Assembly: GCA_019671135.1 (NCBI GenBank)
Contig: JAHRHY010000026.1
Coordinates: 434,001-498,000 of the forward strand
Origin: Linnemannia hyalina
Taxonomy: Eukaryota > Mortierellomycota > Mortierellomycetes > Mortierellales > Mortierellaceae
DNA: 64,000 nucleotides
Reading direction: 5' to 3'
A program made the position numbers and the translations under genes. The notes beneath the pieces are model-generated. The model did no database searches and had not been told where the DNA came from. It worked only from the letters and a program-made list of their open reading frames with translations. Positions 34,535 through 45,785 of this stretch are shown here, one piece after another. How positions within the stretch are numbered: position 1 is the stretch's first letter; each line of letters starts with the position of its first letter.

Positions 34535-35884
34535 CTACAACTCCTTGTCCTGAGCAGACTCTGCTTGCTGCTTGGCAAGAAGCTTGGCGTTCTTGATAGC
34601 CTCCTCACGTCTCAACGACCGCTTCGAAATTTTCAACACCTTCTGCTCATGATCCTGTCCTTGACCCTGCTCCTTTTCCTCCTGCTGATCATGCTGCATC
34701 CTCTGCTGCCCTGTACCACTACCAACAATAGGCTGCTTAAGAGCATCCGTCTCGGGACAGAACACAAACTTGACAACCTCTCCCAACGAATTCGCGCTCA
34801 ACACATCACTACTGAACGTAAACAGATTCCGCAACACCGGGATTCCTGAAAACAGTCTTGGACCTCCACTGCCTCCTTTTCCTGCGCCCCGGGTCATCAA
34901 TGCTAATGCGCTGGCGTCTTCGAGGGACTTAAGGGCCCCAAAGGGGACGCGGGATAGGAGGCTCCGACGATTGATGTTGAATAGGTCCCGCGCTGTTTGT
35001 GCCGACTCGTCGTGTGCGGAGGAGGCTTCAAGGGCTAAGTATATCATGGCCCGGACGGCGTCGTCGGCGGGGTTTAGGTCTGCCAGCCGGGCGACGGCTT
35101 GCGCCATGTGGAGTTCTATGGCGAGCTTGCCCACTGAGGCGATGATCGTGCCGAGACCTAGGGACTTGACTGCTGAATTAGCAGGCGCGGCGGCGAGTGT
35201 TCCTCCTGCGAGTCCGTCGGTCAATGAAGAGTAGTAGACAACTTCGTTCACCCCGCGGAGATACGCCACATCATCTGTCTCACATCCATAACTCTCCGGG
35301 CTCACCAACGACTTCACACCCTGCACCGCCTCCGATGACTTCACAAGTCCGAACCCAAGGAAATCCCAGAAAGATCCACCCGACTTCTTCGTCCTTGAAT
35401 CCTCAGCCCTCGCTGCATATGTCTCCTTGTTCGTCGCCGGGATATGAATCACGGTATCATAAATCGTCTTGACAATCACCGCCGCACGGTGCATATCCAT
35501 TGCATTCAAGTCCCCCGACATATTAACAGCCTCCTCACCATGCTGTTGGATGGCCTGGAGCTTTGCAGCCTCGAGTCGGGACCAGTCGGCGGTTTTGGCG
35601 TTAAAGATGGTCATGGAGACGATCTCGATTATGTCGTTGAGCAGGGGGATCTTGGTGTCTGCGATTGGGGAAGAGGAGAGAGGGGTGCCGTCTTGGTTGT
35701 AGGGGTAGGAGGCAGAAGAGGGGAGGAGTTGGACGAGGTGTGGGGCTATGGCTTGGATTTGGGGGTCATTGATAAAATCTTGGACAGGGTTTCCTGTGGC
35801 CTTGAGGGATGGAGGGGTGTTGGAGGCGGCGAGGCTGGATGCTACCAGGAGGGTTGCTAGCGACAGGCGGAGCAGGAACTTCAT
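34535..35884 (-). CDS. Secreted or ER-targeted EcsC-like protein
   Basis: A single exon of 449 residues starts at ATG 35884. The N-terminus MKFLLRLSLATLLVASSLA is a clear signal peptide with a likely cut after the Ala-Ala pair. Residues about 205-290 (DGLAGGTLAAAPANSAVKSL...ARLADLNPADDAVRAMIYLAL) have the small-residue helix followed by a D/N-P-x-D-x-x-VR-x-x-I-x-x-AL pattern of EcsC-family proteins. This is a pattern match, not a search result. The C-terminal 70 residues are Gln/Lys-rich and end in QDKEL, a near-miss to the HDEL/KDEL retrieval signal. Two Cys (SYGCET and VFCPET) could form a disulfide. A role in the secretory pathway is likely; its function is unknown. Confidence 0.7.
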   Translation of the reverse strand: MKFLLRLSLATLLVASSLAASNTPPSLKATGNPVQDFINDPQIQAIAPHLVQLLPSSASYPYNQDGTPLSSSPIADTKIPLLNDIIEIVSMTIFNAKTADWSRLEAAKLQAIQQHGEEAVNMSGDLNAMDMHRAAVIVKTIYDTVIHIPATNKETYAARAEDSRTKKSGGSFWDFLGFGLVKSSEAVQGVKSLVSPESYGCETDDVAYLRGVNEVVYYSSLTDGLAGGTLAAAPANSAVKSLGLGTIIASVGKLAIELHMAQAVARLADLNPADDAVRAMIYLALEASSAHDESAQTARDLFNINRRSLLSRVPFGALKSLEDASALALMTRGAGKGGSGGPRLFSGIPVLRNLFTFSSDVLSANSLGEVVKFVFCPETDALKQPIVGSGTGQQRMQHDQQEEKEQGQGQDHEQKVLKISKRSLRREEAIKNAKLLAKQQAESAQDKEL

Positions 35885-36880
35885 TATGTGCTCGGAGGGT
35901 GTTGTATTCTTGTTGTGGTAGGTCGAAGTACGTCGTAAAACGAGAAGAGGTGAAAGAGTGTGCGTCAGCGGGATACGGGTGGGATGGAGAGAGAGAGAGA
36001 AGGAAAAGAAAACAAGAAAAAAACAAAAAAGAGGATGTGGGAAAATCTCACTTCACAAAGGCATCAAATGGTGATGTGGTCTGGGTCGTGCTGGTGTAGT
36101 ATAAGAAAGGGAAGAATGAAGGTTGATTATGTGCATGCGAGAATATACAGAAAATAAAGGGGGTCCATTCCTTTCTGTCCCTGTTCCCTCGGGGGTGTCA
36201 TTGATGGAATATATTATTTTTTTACGAGAAGAGAGTGCGCCATAAAAAGAGACATTCCTCCGTCTTTGATAGAAAGGGGTCACTTACTTCTTTGTTCTTT
36301 GATTTATTATTTCTTTGTGGCATTTGCATCATCTAGCGCGCATTGGAACGGAAATGCAGACAGAGCTGAGTGAATGTCAGAGAGGTTCCTTCCCTCGTCC
36401 AAGAAAAACGCCAAGAGTCAAGGTGCTGTGATCTAGGTCATCGAACAAATCTGCAGACTACGCGATAACACACAAAGATTAAAATGCAGAAGATCAATGC
36501 GTCCCTGTTATTTTTGCTTTTGACCCCTGAAACATCGCCTCAGACCTCGATCTAACGCTTTGCCTCAAGGTGCTGGACAAAGGTGACGGAGGAAAAGAAG
36601 CAAGGTCAAGGCACATGTTTCTTTGTGTGTTTCTTTGTGTGGTGATGATGGTGATTCAGGGTGGTGATCGTTCGAAACCTTGCAACCTTATCTGTCTCGG
36701 TGATGACGATCAGCTAATGATCAAATTAAGACAATAATTATTTCCCACGCACAAAGAAAGTTGAGTATTGCTTCTTCATGAGGATGGAGAAAAAATAAAA
36801 TAGGTTAGTACATCGTTCAGTTAAGAAAAACGCTGGTTAGGGAATTGTAGAAGTGAGAAATGAGACGCATTGCATCGTTT
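35885..36880. other. Intergenic, no gene seen
   Basis: The first 160 bases are purine-rich on the plus strand, with a (GA)n run at about 35988-36000. That is the CT-rich leader of the secreted-protein gene. The rest has no supported frame. Confidence 0.45.
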
Positions 36881-39019
36881 TTATTTTTGAAACATCGGAA
36901 ACTTTAGCAGATCACACAAACTGATGAATTCGCTCCAAGATGGAAAAAGAACACGGTTGTCTTTGCTGATGTTGGTAGTTGTGCCCTTCGACGACTTGAA
37001 AGAGAACCATAGGTCGAGAAAGGACTGAGACTGAGTTGTTTTCACGTCCCACTCATAACGATCGGGCTGATGCTCGAGCAGCATTTTGTTGAAGGGATGG
37101 AGATCGACCACATTATCAAAAATAGTGCCTGTCAACCGCCAGCGGTCAGGTACCCGAGATATCATTGTGATTGAAGGCTGGACATTCGGATCGGTCTTCC
37201 GCATAGAAGGAGTACAAAAGTTAAGAACCGATACCGCACCCAAACATACTTCAGCCAGATGAGCCCCTCTCAGATCTGCGTGCCGTAGCCAAATGTAGGA
37301 AAGATTGCACCCAGTGAGGTCTGCTCCCTGCAATTGCGCCGAGTCAAATTCCCCCCTGGACAAATCTGCTCCAGGAATACGGATACCGCGAAGATCCTTC
37401 CAGTAGAAGCTAACGCCAGCCTTGACGAGTATGGTGATCGCATTGGAGGCGGCCTGGCTGGCTTTTTCGTCCACTTTTGATTGCTCGATAAACTGGAAGA
37501 GGCGTTGCTTGAAATCAAGGTTCGCCTGCGCGAACTCAGCCAGGAACAGCACGACGGCAGGCATTCTGACAAGGTTCATCTGAGTCAAAGGATGGTCGCC
37601 AAAGTCCAAGTTGGCTGCGGTGTCGAAGATGTGGCAAGAGAAGAAGTACTCGAGCAAGGATGCATGAATGAACTGGTACTGAACTCCAGCGCGTGTCAGA
37701 GGACTAGACTCGCGCAACAAGGTGAATTCTGACTGAGGGCCGAAAAACTTGGCCTTCCATGTCGCGCCGTCCTTCCTCTGGGTGAACCGGACAATAGGGT
37801 TGCCGTCCTGTTCGTGAAATATCGCGACCGCTACATCCTTCAGGAAGTCAATGACAGCGTTCGAGAATCCATCGTCGAGAAGCTCCTCCAACACGTCCTT
37901 GGCTCCAGCATCCATCTTCATTGACAGGAGCCGGAGTTTGCCGAGATGAATCCAGTGTCCAACAAAAGTCTGGTATAGGGAAAGTCGAGTCATCTTGATC
38001 TTGGAGATATCAGTGATGCCTTTGACGACAGCTGGTAGGGCCCGGAGTGCGACAGATAGCATGAATGGGTTCTTCACCAACTCCACCAAGTCCTTGATCG
38101 CCCTCAGCTTCTCCATATACTTCTTCGCGTCCCAGGTCGCCTGACCATCGAACAGTTCATGTACCTTTGTTTCTTGCACAAACTGCTCGACGTAGGCTTC
38201 AATTTGGGTATGCGAGAAGGAGATAATTGCTGCTTCCTGAAAGAGGTGCGGTGTAGCAGGCTGGTATCGGTCGCGTGACTGCGGTCGAAATCGCTCTCGG
38301 TAATCCTGACCGAGGTATGTGCTCCTGCAGCCGATGACCATCTTTGTATCCCACTGTCCTGGAAGGTTGAAAGAGTTTGTCGAGTGGAGGTTTATGGTGA
38401 GTTGGCTCTCATCGTAGCTATCACAGATGACGATGAACTTTCGGTTCTCTTTCAGGTACTGAATGTCATCCTCGGAAAAGTTCTTGGTCCTGAGGTATTC
38501 CGATATGAGTTCCTTCTGTGGCTTCTCGATGTCGGGGAGGTTGATAAAAAGGGGAATGGGGTCGCCTTGCTTGTACGACTTCAGAAGGTCCTGCTCCAAG
38601 TGCCTGTTGAAAGTCGATTTCCCAGATCCGGAATCACCCATGACTAAGAACACTTGCTGTTTGCTCTCCAGGAACTCCTTGACATTTTGCATTAGGGGGA
38701 ATGCGTTTTTGTCTATGTCTTTGAGGTTGCGCTTGGCCTGCGGCGGGATGTAGACTGGTTGTGTGTATCCTTCAAGGCGAGCAGTGATGAGCCGGTGTAT
38801 CTTGTACTCGAGAGCAGAGGCCGTAGAGGGCGAAATTAGGTTTGACTGAACAGCACGTGAAGTTGTGACGTCTTCGTGCGTTGTTGAAGCATCGTCAAAA
38901 GGTTCGTCCTTGGCGAAGCAAGTCTTCTTGGCAGGCGCCTCGAGGTCAACAACGACATATTCGCCCTCAGGAGTTTTGTCACTGCTCAAAGGCCGTTTAC
39001 TATTGGCATGGTTGTCCAT
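36881..39019 (-). CDS. NACHT-type STAND ATPase with pentapeptide repeats
   Basis: A single coding exon of 712 residues starts at ATG 39019. A 5'-UTR intron probably ends just upstream (acceptor ACTTAG), which is why an in-frame TTG-initiated extension is not used. Walker A is GDSGSGKS at residues 128-135 and the Walker B-like strand is KFIVICDSYDE at 194-204. A winged-helix-like region and VQYQFIHASLLEYFFSCHIF (the end of the NACHT helical region) follow. Residues about 545-600 are pentapeptide repeats (ADLSRGEFDSAQLQGADLTG, then ADLRGAHLAE). Related proteins of this phylum usually continue into WD40 repeats. Here the frame ends in about 110 unrelated residues, so the sensor part is absent or replaced. 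The N-terminal 60 residues are disordered. STAND proteins are oligomerising switches in allorecognition and immunity; this role is inferred. Confidence 0.85.
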   Translation of the reverse strand: MDNHANSKRPLSSDKTPEGEYVVVDLEAPAKKTCFAKDEPFDDASTTHEDVTTSRAVQSNLISPSTASALEYKIHRLITARLEGYTQPVYIPPQAKRNLKDIDKNAFPLMQNVKEFLESKQQVFLVMGDSGSGKSTFNRHLEQDLLKSYKQGDPIPLFINLPDIEKPQKELISEYLRTKNFSEDDIQYLKENRKFIVICDSYDESQLTINLHSTNSFNLPGQWDTKMVIGCRSTYLGQDYRERFRPQSRDRYQPATPHLFQEAAIISFSHTQIEAYVEQFVQETKVHELFDGQATWDAKKYMEKLRAIKDLVELVKNPFMLSVALRALPAVVKGITDISKIKMTRLSLYQTFVGHWIHLGKLRLLSMKMDAGAKDVLEELLDDGFSNAVIDFLKDVAVAIFHEQDGNPIVRFTQRKDGATWKAKFFGPQSEFTLLRESSPLTRAGVQYQFIHASLLEYFFSCHIFDTAANLDFGDHPLTQMNLVRMPAVVLFLAEFAQANLDFKQRLFQFIEQSKVDEKASQAASNAITILVKAGVSFYWKDLRGIRIPGADLSRGEFDSAQLQGADLTGCNLSYIWLRHADLRGAHLAEVCLGAVSVLNFCTPSMRKTDPNVQPSITMISRVPDRWRLTGTIFDNVVDLHPFNKMLLEHQPDRYEWDVKTTQSQSFLDLWFSFKSSKGTTTNISKDNRVLFPSWSEFISLCDLLKFPMFQK

Positions 39020-40217
39020 ACTGGCGGTTCTAAGTATATGCAAATTAGTAAAAGCATGAGCATAGGGAGGCTAGGTGGTGTGTCAATCAAGGAATCATTA
39101 AGCAACAACTTGTTTCTCTTTACCTTGTTGGTTTGTCTTGCTATGCTATTTTTGTGATTGTAGAGAGGGTGACCCTTGAAGAGGCAGGAGCGTATATACA
39201 CAACTGCTCGGCGGCGTACTAGGAGAGAAAGGTTGGGCAGGCGTTAGGATCTGTATTTGAAGAATGTTTATTGTTGTAGAGGTATGCGAGAAAAAGTAAA
39301 AAAACGTGCTCGATCGAGGCGGATGGTTCTCTTACGATAACAGGCTGGTTGGTGTAAGTGAACGAACTTTGCTGTTTCGTTTGTTGCTGTGCTCGGTTGC
39401 AAGGTGGTGCAAAAAAGAGGACGGTTGAGAAAAGTGAAAGGAAGAGGGGAGGAATGAGTCCTTTGTCTGGTTGAAGGTGTCAATGAATGTGAGTGACTGA
39501 GTAAGTGAGTGTGAGGAAGGATGGAGTAAATCTTCGCCAATTCGTCCTTGAGAAAGTATTGACGTCGGCGTCCATGCCTGGTCATGCGCACGATGGTTAC
39601 ACGCAAAATTATTCTCTCCGTTTGCCGAGCAGAAAAAGAAGGGTCTTGGACACGGTGTGGAAACAATCACACGTACATTGGCATTTCTGTGTGCAAACAG
39701 CAATGAGTGGTCGATATAGTGATAGCGGTGAAAGGGAGGATTGGCCTTTCTTGCTTCGCTCCCATCAGCTGTGGCGAAGTTCTTTTCAGGTACTGGGGGC
39801 GCAACACAACTACGCGTTGATCACTGTATCCACGTTGTTGCAAAAAGATGTGGTGGCTAGGCAGTGGCGGCGATGCCTTAGATTAGCAGTCATATTCTTT
39901 AGTAGACATAGTATTAGTAGTGCGCCGAGCCCTCTTGTCTGCTCTTTGTCCTTTTACACATCACTTCTTGGACGAGAGCTGTATTGACAAGAGTTTCGCT
40001 GGCGCGCTGCAGTGTATCGTTTCGTGTGATTCTTTAGGACGCTATTATCACAATCCCCGACTATCAACCCCCCTCAACCTACAACCCCCCCCCGTACCAA
40101 TTGAGGACTTAACAGCGGTCATACAACTCTGGCCTTCGACCCTCTCCCCTGAGTAACAACGTGTCTCTATTTGAAGTTATCATTAAGGGTCATTTGTTGG
40201 AAACAATGTGGACGAGA
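39020..40217. other. Promoter and 5' UTR intron of the NACHT gene; otherwise empty
   Basis: A likely 5'-UTR intron acceptor lies at about 39030 (minus strand). Beyond that, short frames have no protein-like composition. A poly-C run lies near 40085. Confidence 0.35.
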
Positions 40218-40303
40218 CTGTCCGAAGACAGACACTGGTCGAGATGGAGGGAGAGAGAGACGGTCCGAAGACAGACACCGGTCGAGATGGAGGGAGAGAA
40301 AGA
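40218..40303 (+). repeat. Tandem duplication of a 43-bp unit
   Basis: Two adjacent copies begin tgtccgaagacagacac(t/c)ggtcg or ggtccgaag and end with gagatggagggagaga(g/a)agac. They sit directly upstream of the F-box-like pseudogene. Confidence 0.8.
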
Positions 40304-40322
40304 CGCGCACACTGTGCGACCA

Positions 40323-41330
40323 ATGTCTGTCTTCCCTCTAGAATGCATCAGTATGGTCGGCCCCTACCTCGTCCGCAGCAACCTCTACAACTGTGACCTC
40401 CTCAGCAAGGACTTGCTCCGCATCGTTACCCCCACATCTCTGGAAATACGTCCAGATCTACTGCGGGAAGCCATCCCCTCGTACCTTCCGCAAATACGAA
40501 TACCTTACACAAAACCACTTGGATAACTGGACCCTGCAACTCAAGTGGGGTATCAAGGTGGGTGGCCTGGACAGGAACGAATAATATGTTCAGACGTTTT
40601 GATTGTGAGCGTTTATGAGGTCGTCGAACTACTGGCTGCTCGAGGCGTGACTTGTATGGGAATCAGTATCCTCAGACTAGGCTCGTACCCGGACCTGGAT
40701 GCGTCGTCGTTCAAGTCTAGAAGTTCGCCTATGTGCGGTCACTCGAGCTGTCGCATCTCATTTGCGACTTAAACAGGAACAGACACCTTCGACATCTCAA
40801 GCTAACCGTGAGGATGCTAGACGAGAATAACTGGACTTTAATCGTCTTCTTGAAGCTATTCCAGGAAGGATCGTGTTTCTCGAGCTAAACGAGTGGGATC
40901 CGATCAAGAGCAACCGAGAATATGACAGGGACCTTCTAGTTAAATAATACAGTCGGGGACGGCTCTACTTCTGACCTTGAGGAACAAGAAGGTCGAGGAG
41001 AGGCTCGTTTCCCTCATCTTAAGGAGCTGGGCTTTTATGATTATGCCTTCGACTTTAACAAGCGGACCATGAAATACATCCTCAAGAACAGCCATCCCTC
41101 TCAAATGCTATCAAATCTTCTCTCTCGGTACTGCCCTCGAATTATGCACCTATATATACAAAATTGGGCCGACTGTCTGGACGTCGAGCTGACAGAATTA
41201 CTGGATTCTAGCAAAGCTGGATGGAGGGCACTGGATATTCCCACAACTTTGAGCACGAGAGACGAGGACGAGCTTGGGCTCTTGTAGACGGAGGCTATAT
41301 TGAAGCATGCTCCGACGAAATAGGGCAAGC
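40323..41330 (+). pseudogene. Degenerate F-box/LRR-type gene
   Basis: An F-box-like start (FPLECISMVGPYLVRSNLYN followed by CDLLSKDLLRIV) breaks at a C run near 40431. The frame then resumes as LPPHLWKYVQIYCGKPSP...LQLKWGIKVGG. After a stop near 40583, later pieces in other frames read EVVELLAARGVTCMGISILRL, HLRHLKLTVRMLDENNWT and, from about 41060, LSRYCPRIMHLYIQNWADCL with GWRALDIPTTL. These follow the order of the large F-box/LRR family expanded in Mortierella, but at least four frame breaks are needed. It is non-functional as it stands. Confidence 0.55.
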
Positions 41331-43607
41331 CGTTTGAATCCAGGGACGGGAGTCCACTTCCTAGTCGAGATCTTGGCTAGGCCTACCCAATCAATACAGG
41401 GGTAGAAGAACCTCGGGGACGTCCGACGCTTCTGCCAACGATCCCTAGAAGACGATCAGCTGATCGACGGATACTCGTAGTAACAGGTTCGCTCCATGTC
41501 CAACTTGTGGCACTTGTACTGTTGATCACAGCCACCACAAAACTCTAACAAACGATGTTCGACCTTCTCCAGTTTTGCGACATAGTCGAGAGGGGGCAGA
41601 CGGCCCTCAATCTCCGCGACCGTTTCCTGTTCTCCCTCCTGTGTAGCATACTTTTCGTCCTCGAGCCACTGACGGAACCGGAATGTTGGTTGATACACTG
41701 CCTTCTATTTGACTGCCATATCATGAAGCACCGTCCTTGATGACATTATTGGCGAGTTTGTTGATTGTTGATCTGGGGTGGAAGCTGAGATGGGAACAAG
41801 AAGAGGAGTTGAGGATGTCGAGGATGCTGCCGGTTCCATAGAAGTGGCGGTGATCCCTTCCATGGTTGGATGTGTGTGGTCAACCTCCTCTTCATCTATC
41901 ATGTCGCAAGGTAGCCCTCTCTTGCCTCATTACAAAATTACACTCTTGTGTCACCACCACCACTCAATCCATCAGGAGGGGCAAATAGCAACGAACGCGT
42001 TCCACGACGCAATCCTCCCTACCCCGATGAGCGCATCGAATGAGTCCAGTCCGCCTTTGAGACTAGTCAGACTTTTAGGAACATGGGTGATAAGGTATCT
42101 CCCCCCCCCCCCTTTTTTTTATTCTCTTCCGTTTTTCTACCTTCCATGAAACAACCTTGTTTTTGTAATCAAGGTATTGGTTGTAACAGGCGCAAAGGCA
42201 AAGATAACACGATTTCGTGATGAAGAAAACCAGTCTGGTTTGGAATATTTTTCGAAATTCGAAGCAGCGGCAGCAAATCGACCCCAGATCTATTTTCTTT
42301 GCTCTCCCTGGATGAGAACTTAGGCGGCCATGAAAATACCTCCCTATCAGCCTAGTCTGAACGCTGACAAAAGCTAAGGAGGGCGGGCGGCAGCAAATGC
42401 AGCCTCATCGTATCGCCTGCGGTTGCGGCAATAAAAGTGGACAGCAAAGGTACACAGTTTTTTTTTTATTTTTTTATGTTTATTACTATGGGTAATAGGA
42501 ATGAAATCTAAGGTGAGAAAAGGATGTAGCGGAACAATGAAAGGAGAACGAGGCGAAAGGGAGGACAGAAGTGAGGAATAAAGGCATCGCTATCGTTTCT
42601 CTCACCTCACTACGTTGCAATTGCGCAGCGCAGCGAACTGCTACTATTACTTCGCCCAATTGGACGAAGGGCGTTAGACAAAGAGCAAAAAAAGGCTACC
42701 AAACGCAGGCATGACCGAACAGTGAATAGACCCAATGGTCCTTTCCCCCCCTCCTCTCCCGACTTGTTTGCTTGGACACACTCCTTATCACTCCACTTTT
42801 TTTTTCTTATCAGATCCTTTTCAGCGGGACACAACAACAGGTATAATCTTCATCACGCAGCCCCTCAAGCCAGCATTGTTCTCCTTTGTGCTCTTCCTCA
42901 CATGTGTCTGTTCCCCCCATCCCCAAAAAAAAATGGGCTGTCAGTGTATAATCTCCCTGTGCGTACGTATGAGCGTGCGATAACATTTCTCCCTGTCTGT
43001 CCCCCTTTTTCTCTATCCCACGTTTTTCGTGGAACCCAGTTTACATTCACCAAAAGTATATTTCCCTCTCTCTCGCTGCTTCCCGTCTTTCCCCCCTTCC
43101 TCCCTCCAGCCACCCAGAACACTCAATATTCCCAGGGCGGGCGGGGGGTGAGACGGATGAACCTAATAAGGACTCCCAACCGTTAGTCAACTTTTTTTTT
43201 TTTATTTCTCTTCGAGTCCGTCCCACAGAGAGAATTTTTTTTTTTCAGGGTCCGCAGGGTCCGTCGTCTCTCCGTCATCACAGAGAAACAGCACGAGGTA
43301 AAACAACAAAGAAGACAGGGGACAGAACGAACGAAGAAAGTGACCCTCCCCCCTGGGTTCGTACTAGCCAGCCGTCAATTGAACCTGCCCCTGGCATCTT
43401 CACACCTCTCTTTTCTACTTTTTCTCAAAAACCAAAATTGCGCAGAAAGGGTATTTCTTGAATGCTGTTTATTGTTTAGCTTGCAGTCAAAAGGTGAAAA
43501 AAAGAAGGGTTTCGTAAAATGCTATATGACAATGGTTTGTTGGTTGTTTGTGTATCGTGTTAAATGCGCAATGCTAACACTCCCAAATCGTGGTACGATG
43601 AGAGAAT
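41331..43607. other. Intergenic; one small minus-strand frame of unknown status
   Basis: A minus-strand frame at 41698-41456 reads WLEDEKYATQEGEQETVAEI... and ends with a CGGC/C pair (FCGGCDQQYKC). It looks more protein-like than chance but is only about 80 residues, without a family; it may be a relic. The rest (42-43.6 kb) has CT-rich, poly-C and poly-T tracts and no gene. The part next to 43607 is the 3' UTR of the peroxiredoxin. Confidence 0.35.
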
Positions 43608-44460
43608 TTAAGCAGAGGAGGCAAAGAACTCCTTGGATCCAGCGACATCAGGCTTGATGGTCGACTGGCCCTTCTGCCATCCGATGGGGCAGACCTCACC
43701 GTGCTATTAGTTATATCAATGCGAGAGAGAAAGAGAGGGAAAAAAAGGCGTTAGAAAGTGAAGGGATGGTTCTATTGTGTGTTGTTTGTTGTTTTTTTGT
43801 AGGCGCTTACGAGTTGCTCCGCCCAGGGCTCACACCACAACACTCTGTTTTTTTCAAAACAAACACAAAAGCAAAAACAAAGCAACATCATGAACAAAAG
43901 ACAAACTTCTCCTTGATACATACCTCATCGGTGAACTGGAAGGCCTCAACCAAACGGACGACCTCATCAACGTTACGACCAACAGGCAAATCGTTAATGG
44001 TGATCTGACGAACAACCTGCTTAGGGTCAATGATGAACAAACCACGGTAAGCAACGCCCTCATCCTCCTTCAAGACACCGTAATCAGTGGCAATCTTCTT
44101 GGTGAAGTCAGCAATGATAGGGATCTTCATCTCTCCCAAACCACCCTGGGTACGGGGGGTGTTGACCCAGGCGAGGTGAGAGAACTCAGAATCGCACGAG
44201 CAGGCGAGGACGGCGGTCTTGAGGCCCGAGAAGCGCTCGATAGCCTCGGAGAAAGCAATGATCTCAGTGGGGCAGACGAAGCTGTAGTTGGTTGTAATTG
44301 AAAGAAAGAAGGGGTCATGGGTTAGTTATCGTTGTTGATGAAAGGATCGACAAGCAAGGTAGTAGTATGCTTTAATAGGATATGATGGTGGATCGACATA
44401 AAGAGCACCTGCGCAGCAGCACCAGCATGCCACTGGCAGATGCTCAGGCACATCAAAACC

Positions 44461-44494
<34 letters not shown>

Positions 44495-44864
44495 AGGTTT
44501 GTGCGCAGGTCGAAGGAGGTGGTGGTGCCTGTGTATGTCTGCTGTGAAGAAAAGAGTGTCACTGTTGTCCGTATCGTTGCTTTGTCGAGAAAGGGGATTC
44601 AGAAAGTAAAGAGGTAGAAAAGGGAGGAAGGAGGATCTTCCTGTGCATGCCTCTACTATACTACCATGGAACCAACTGCGAAGCAGCAACAAATACAAAA
44701 CAAAAAGATGCAAATAGAGAATAGACTTACGTGAAGTCCAAGGGGTAGAAGAAGAGGACGACGTATTGGCCCTTGTACTGCTCGAGGGTGACCTCCTTGA
44801 ACTCGCCATCGATGACGGCAGTGGCCTTGAAGGCGGGGGCAATCTTTCCAACGGAGGCGACCAT
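43608..44864 (-). CDS. Typical 2-Cys peroxiredoxin (Tsa1/Prx1 type)
   Basis: Three exons, 44864-44731, 44281-43924 and 43703-43608, give 195 residues, the usual length. The peroxidatic Cys48 lies in PLDFTFVCPTE, and Thr45 completes the active-site Px3TxxC motif. The resolving cysteine is Cys169 in [13 protein letters not shown] (91-94) is present and the C-terminus ends KEFFASSA, so the YF element of sensitive peroxiredoxins is FF here. The enzyme reduces hydrogen peroxide in the cytosol using thioredoxin, and sensitive forms also switch to chaperones on overoxidation. There is no targeting peptide. Intron 1 (449 bases) contains a 29-base poly-A run at about 44460-44488. Confidence 0.95.
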
Positions 44865-45785
44865 TTTGATGTATGTGTTTGCGGTGGTTGTGAAGGAGGT
44901 GAAGGGGTTAAAGTAAAGTGAGAGAGAGATGGAAGAAAGAAAAAGAAGAAAGAAGCGCTTCGATCTGCTTTTATTGGAAAAATGTAAACAACCAGTTAAC
45001 ACTTGCGATCATAGGAAGATTAATTCCCTTGCCTCTCTTGGTCTGTTGAACATTTCAAACTCCTCCTCGGCGACCTTTTGCGCGAAACAGCTGGGGTGAC
45101 GTCAAATTGATACAAACATCAGATCTGGGACCCCGACAGTAAAGAACAGTTACACCACCACCGTGCTCCTCGCTTTAAAAGAACAGTTGCACCACCTTCT
45201 CGTATTAAACGAACCGTTACACTAATCCCTTACCATTCCTTCCTCTGTTCAAAACCATTGTAGCGACGTAGAAAGGATCAACAACGGTGTGTGATAAGAT
45301 AAGCTTTCATAGAGCAGTAAAGTCTATATGTATATCATCTTTCACGTGAATCAACATGCTGTTACTGCAACTAGTACTGTAATGTGAAGACCTTTTCTGC
45401 GCGCACAGTCTCTACCCCTCCCTCTACACATAAACACAAACACACTCTCTCTCTTTCTTCCTCTCTCTACATAATCACATGTACACACACACTCTACCGA
45501 GTCATGAAATGAAAACAGCTGGAGTCAGAAACTTGAGGAAAACTGGAAGCAACAAAAATACTAGAGTGTATTGGCCACGAAAAATCTATGAGCGCATCTG
45601 CGTTGCAAATGGTACCACAGTACATTTAGTCAAGTATTTATGTGAGTTGAAAAAAAGGACCTTGCACGATTCAAATTGATAGAAGCGTAATATAGTTGAA
45701 GTTTGGCATCAGCATGGTATGCAAGATTATGTTCTTTCCTTAGTAAGTGCCGTTCTTCTAACACTGACTTTTCACTGTGAAAGGT
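44865..45785. other. Peroxiredoxin promoter and intergenic DNA
   Basis: Bases 44900-44960 are purine-rich on the plus strand, the CT-rich leader of the peroxiredoxin gene. A short imperfect direct repeat (aaagaacagtt(a/g)caccacc) occurs near 45143 and 45177. No gene is seen. Confidence 0.45.

Noticed and set aside
36881..39043. Eight-residue N-terminal extension of the NACHT protein
   Set aside because: It needs a TTG start and lies across a likely 5'-UTR intron acceptor. The ATG at 39019 is the better start.
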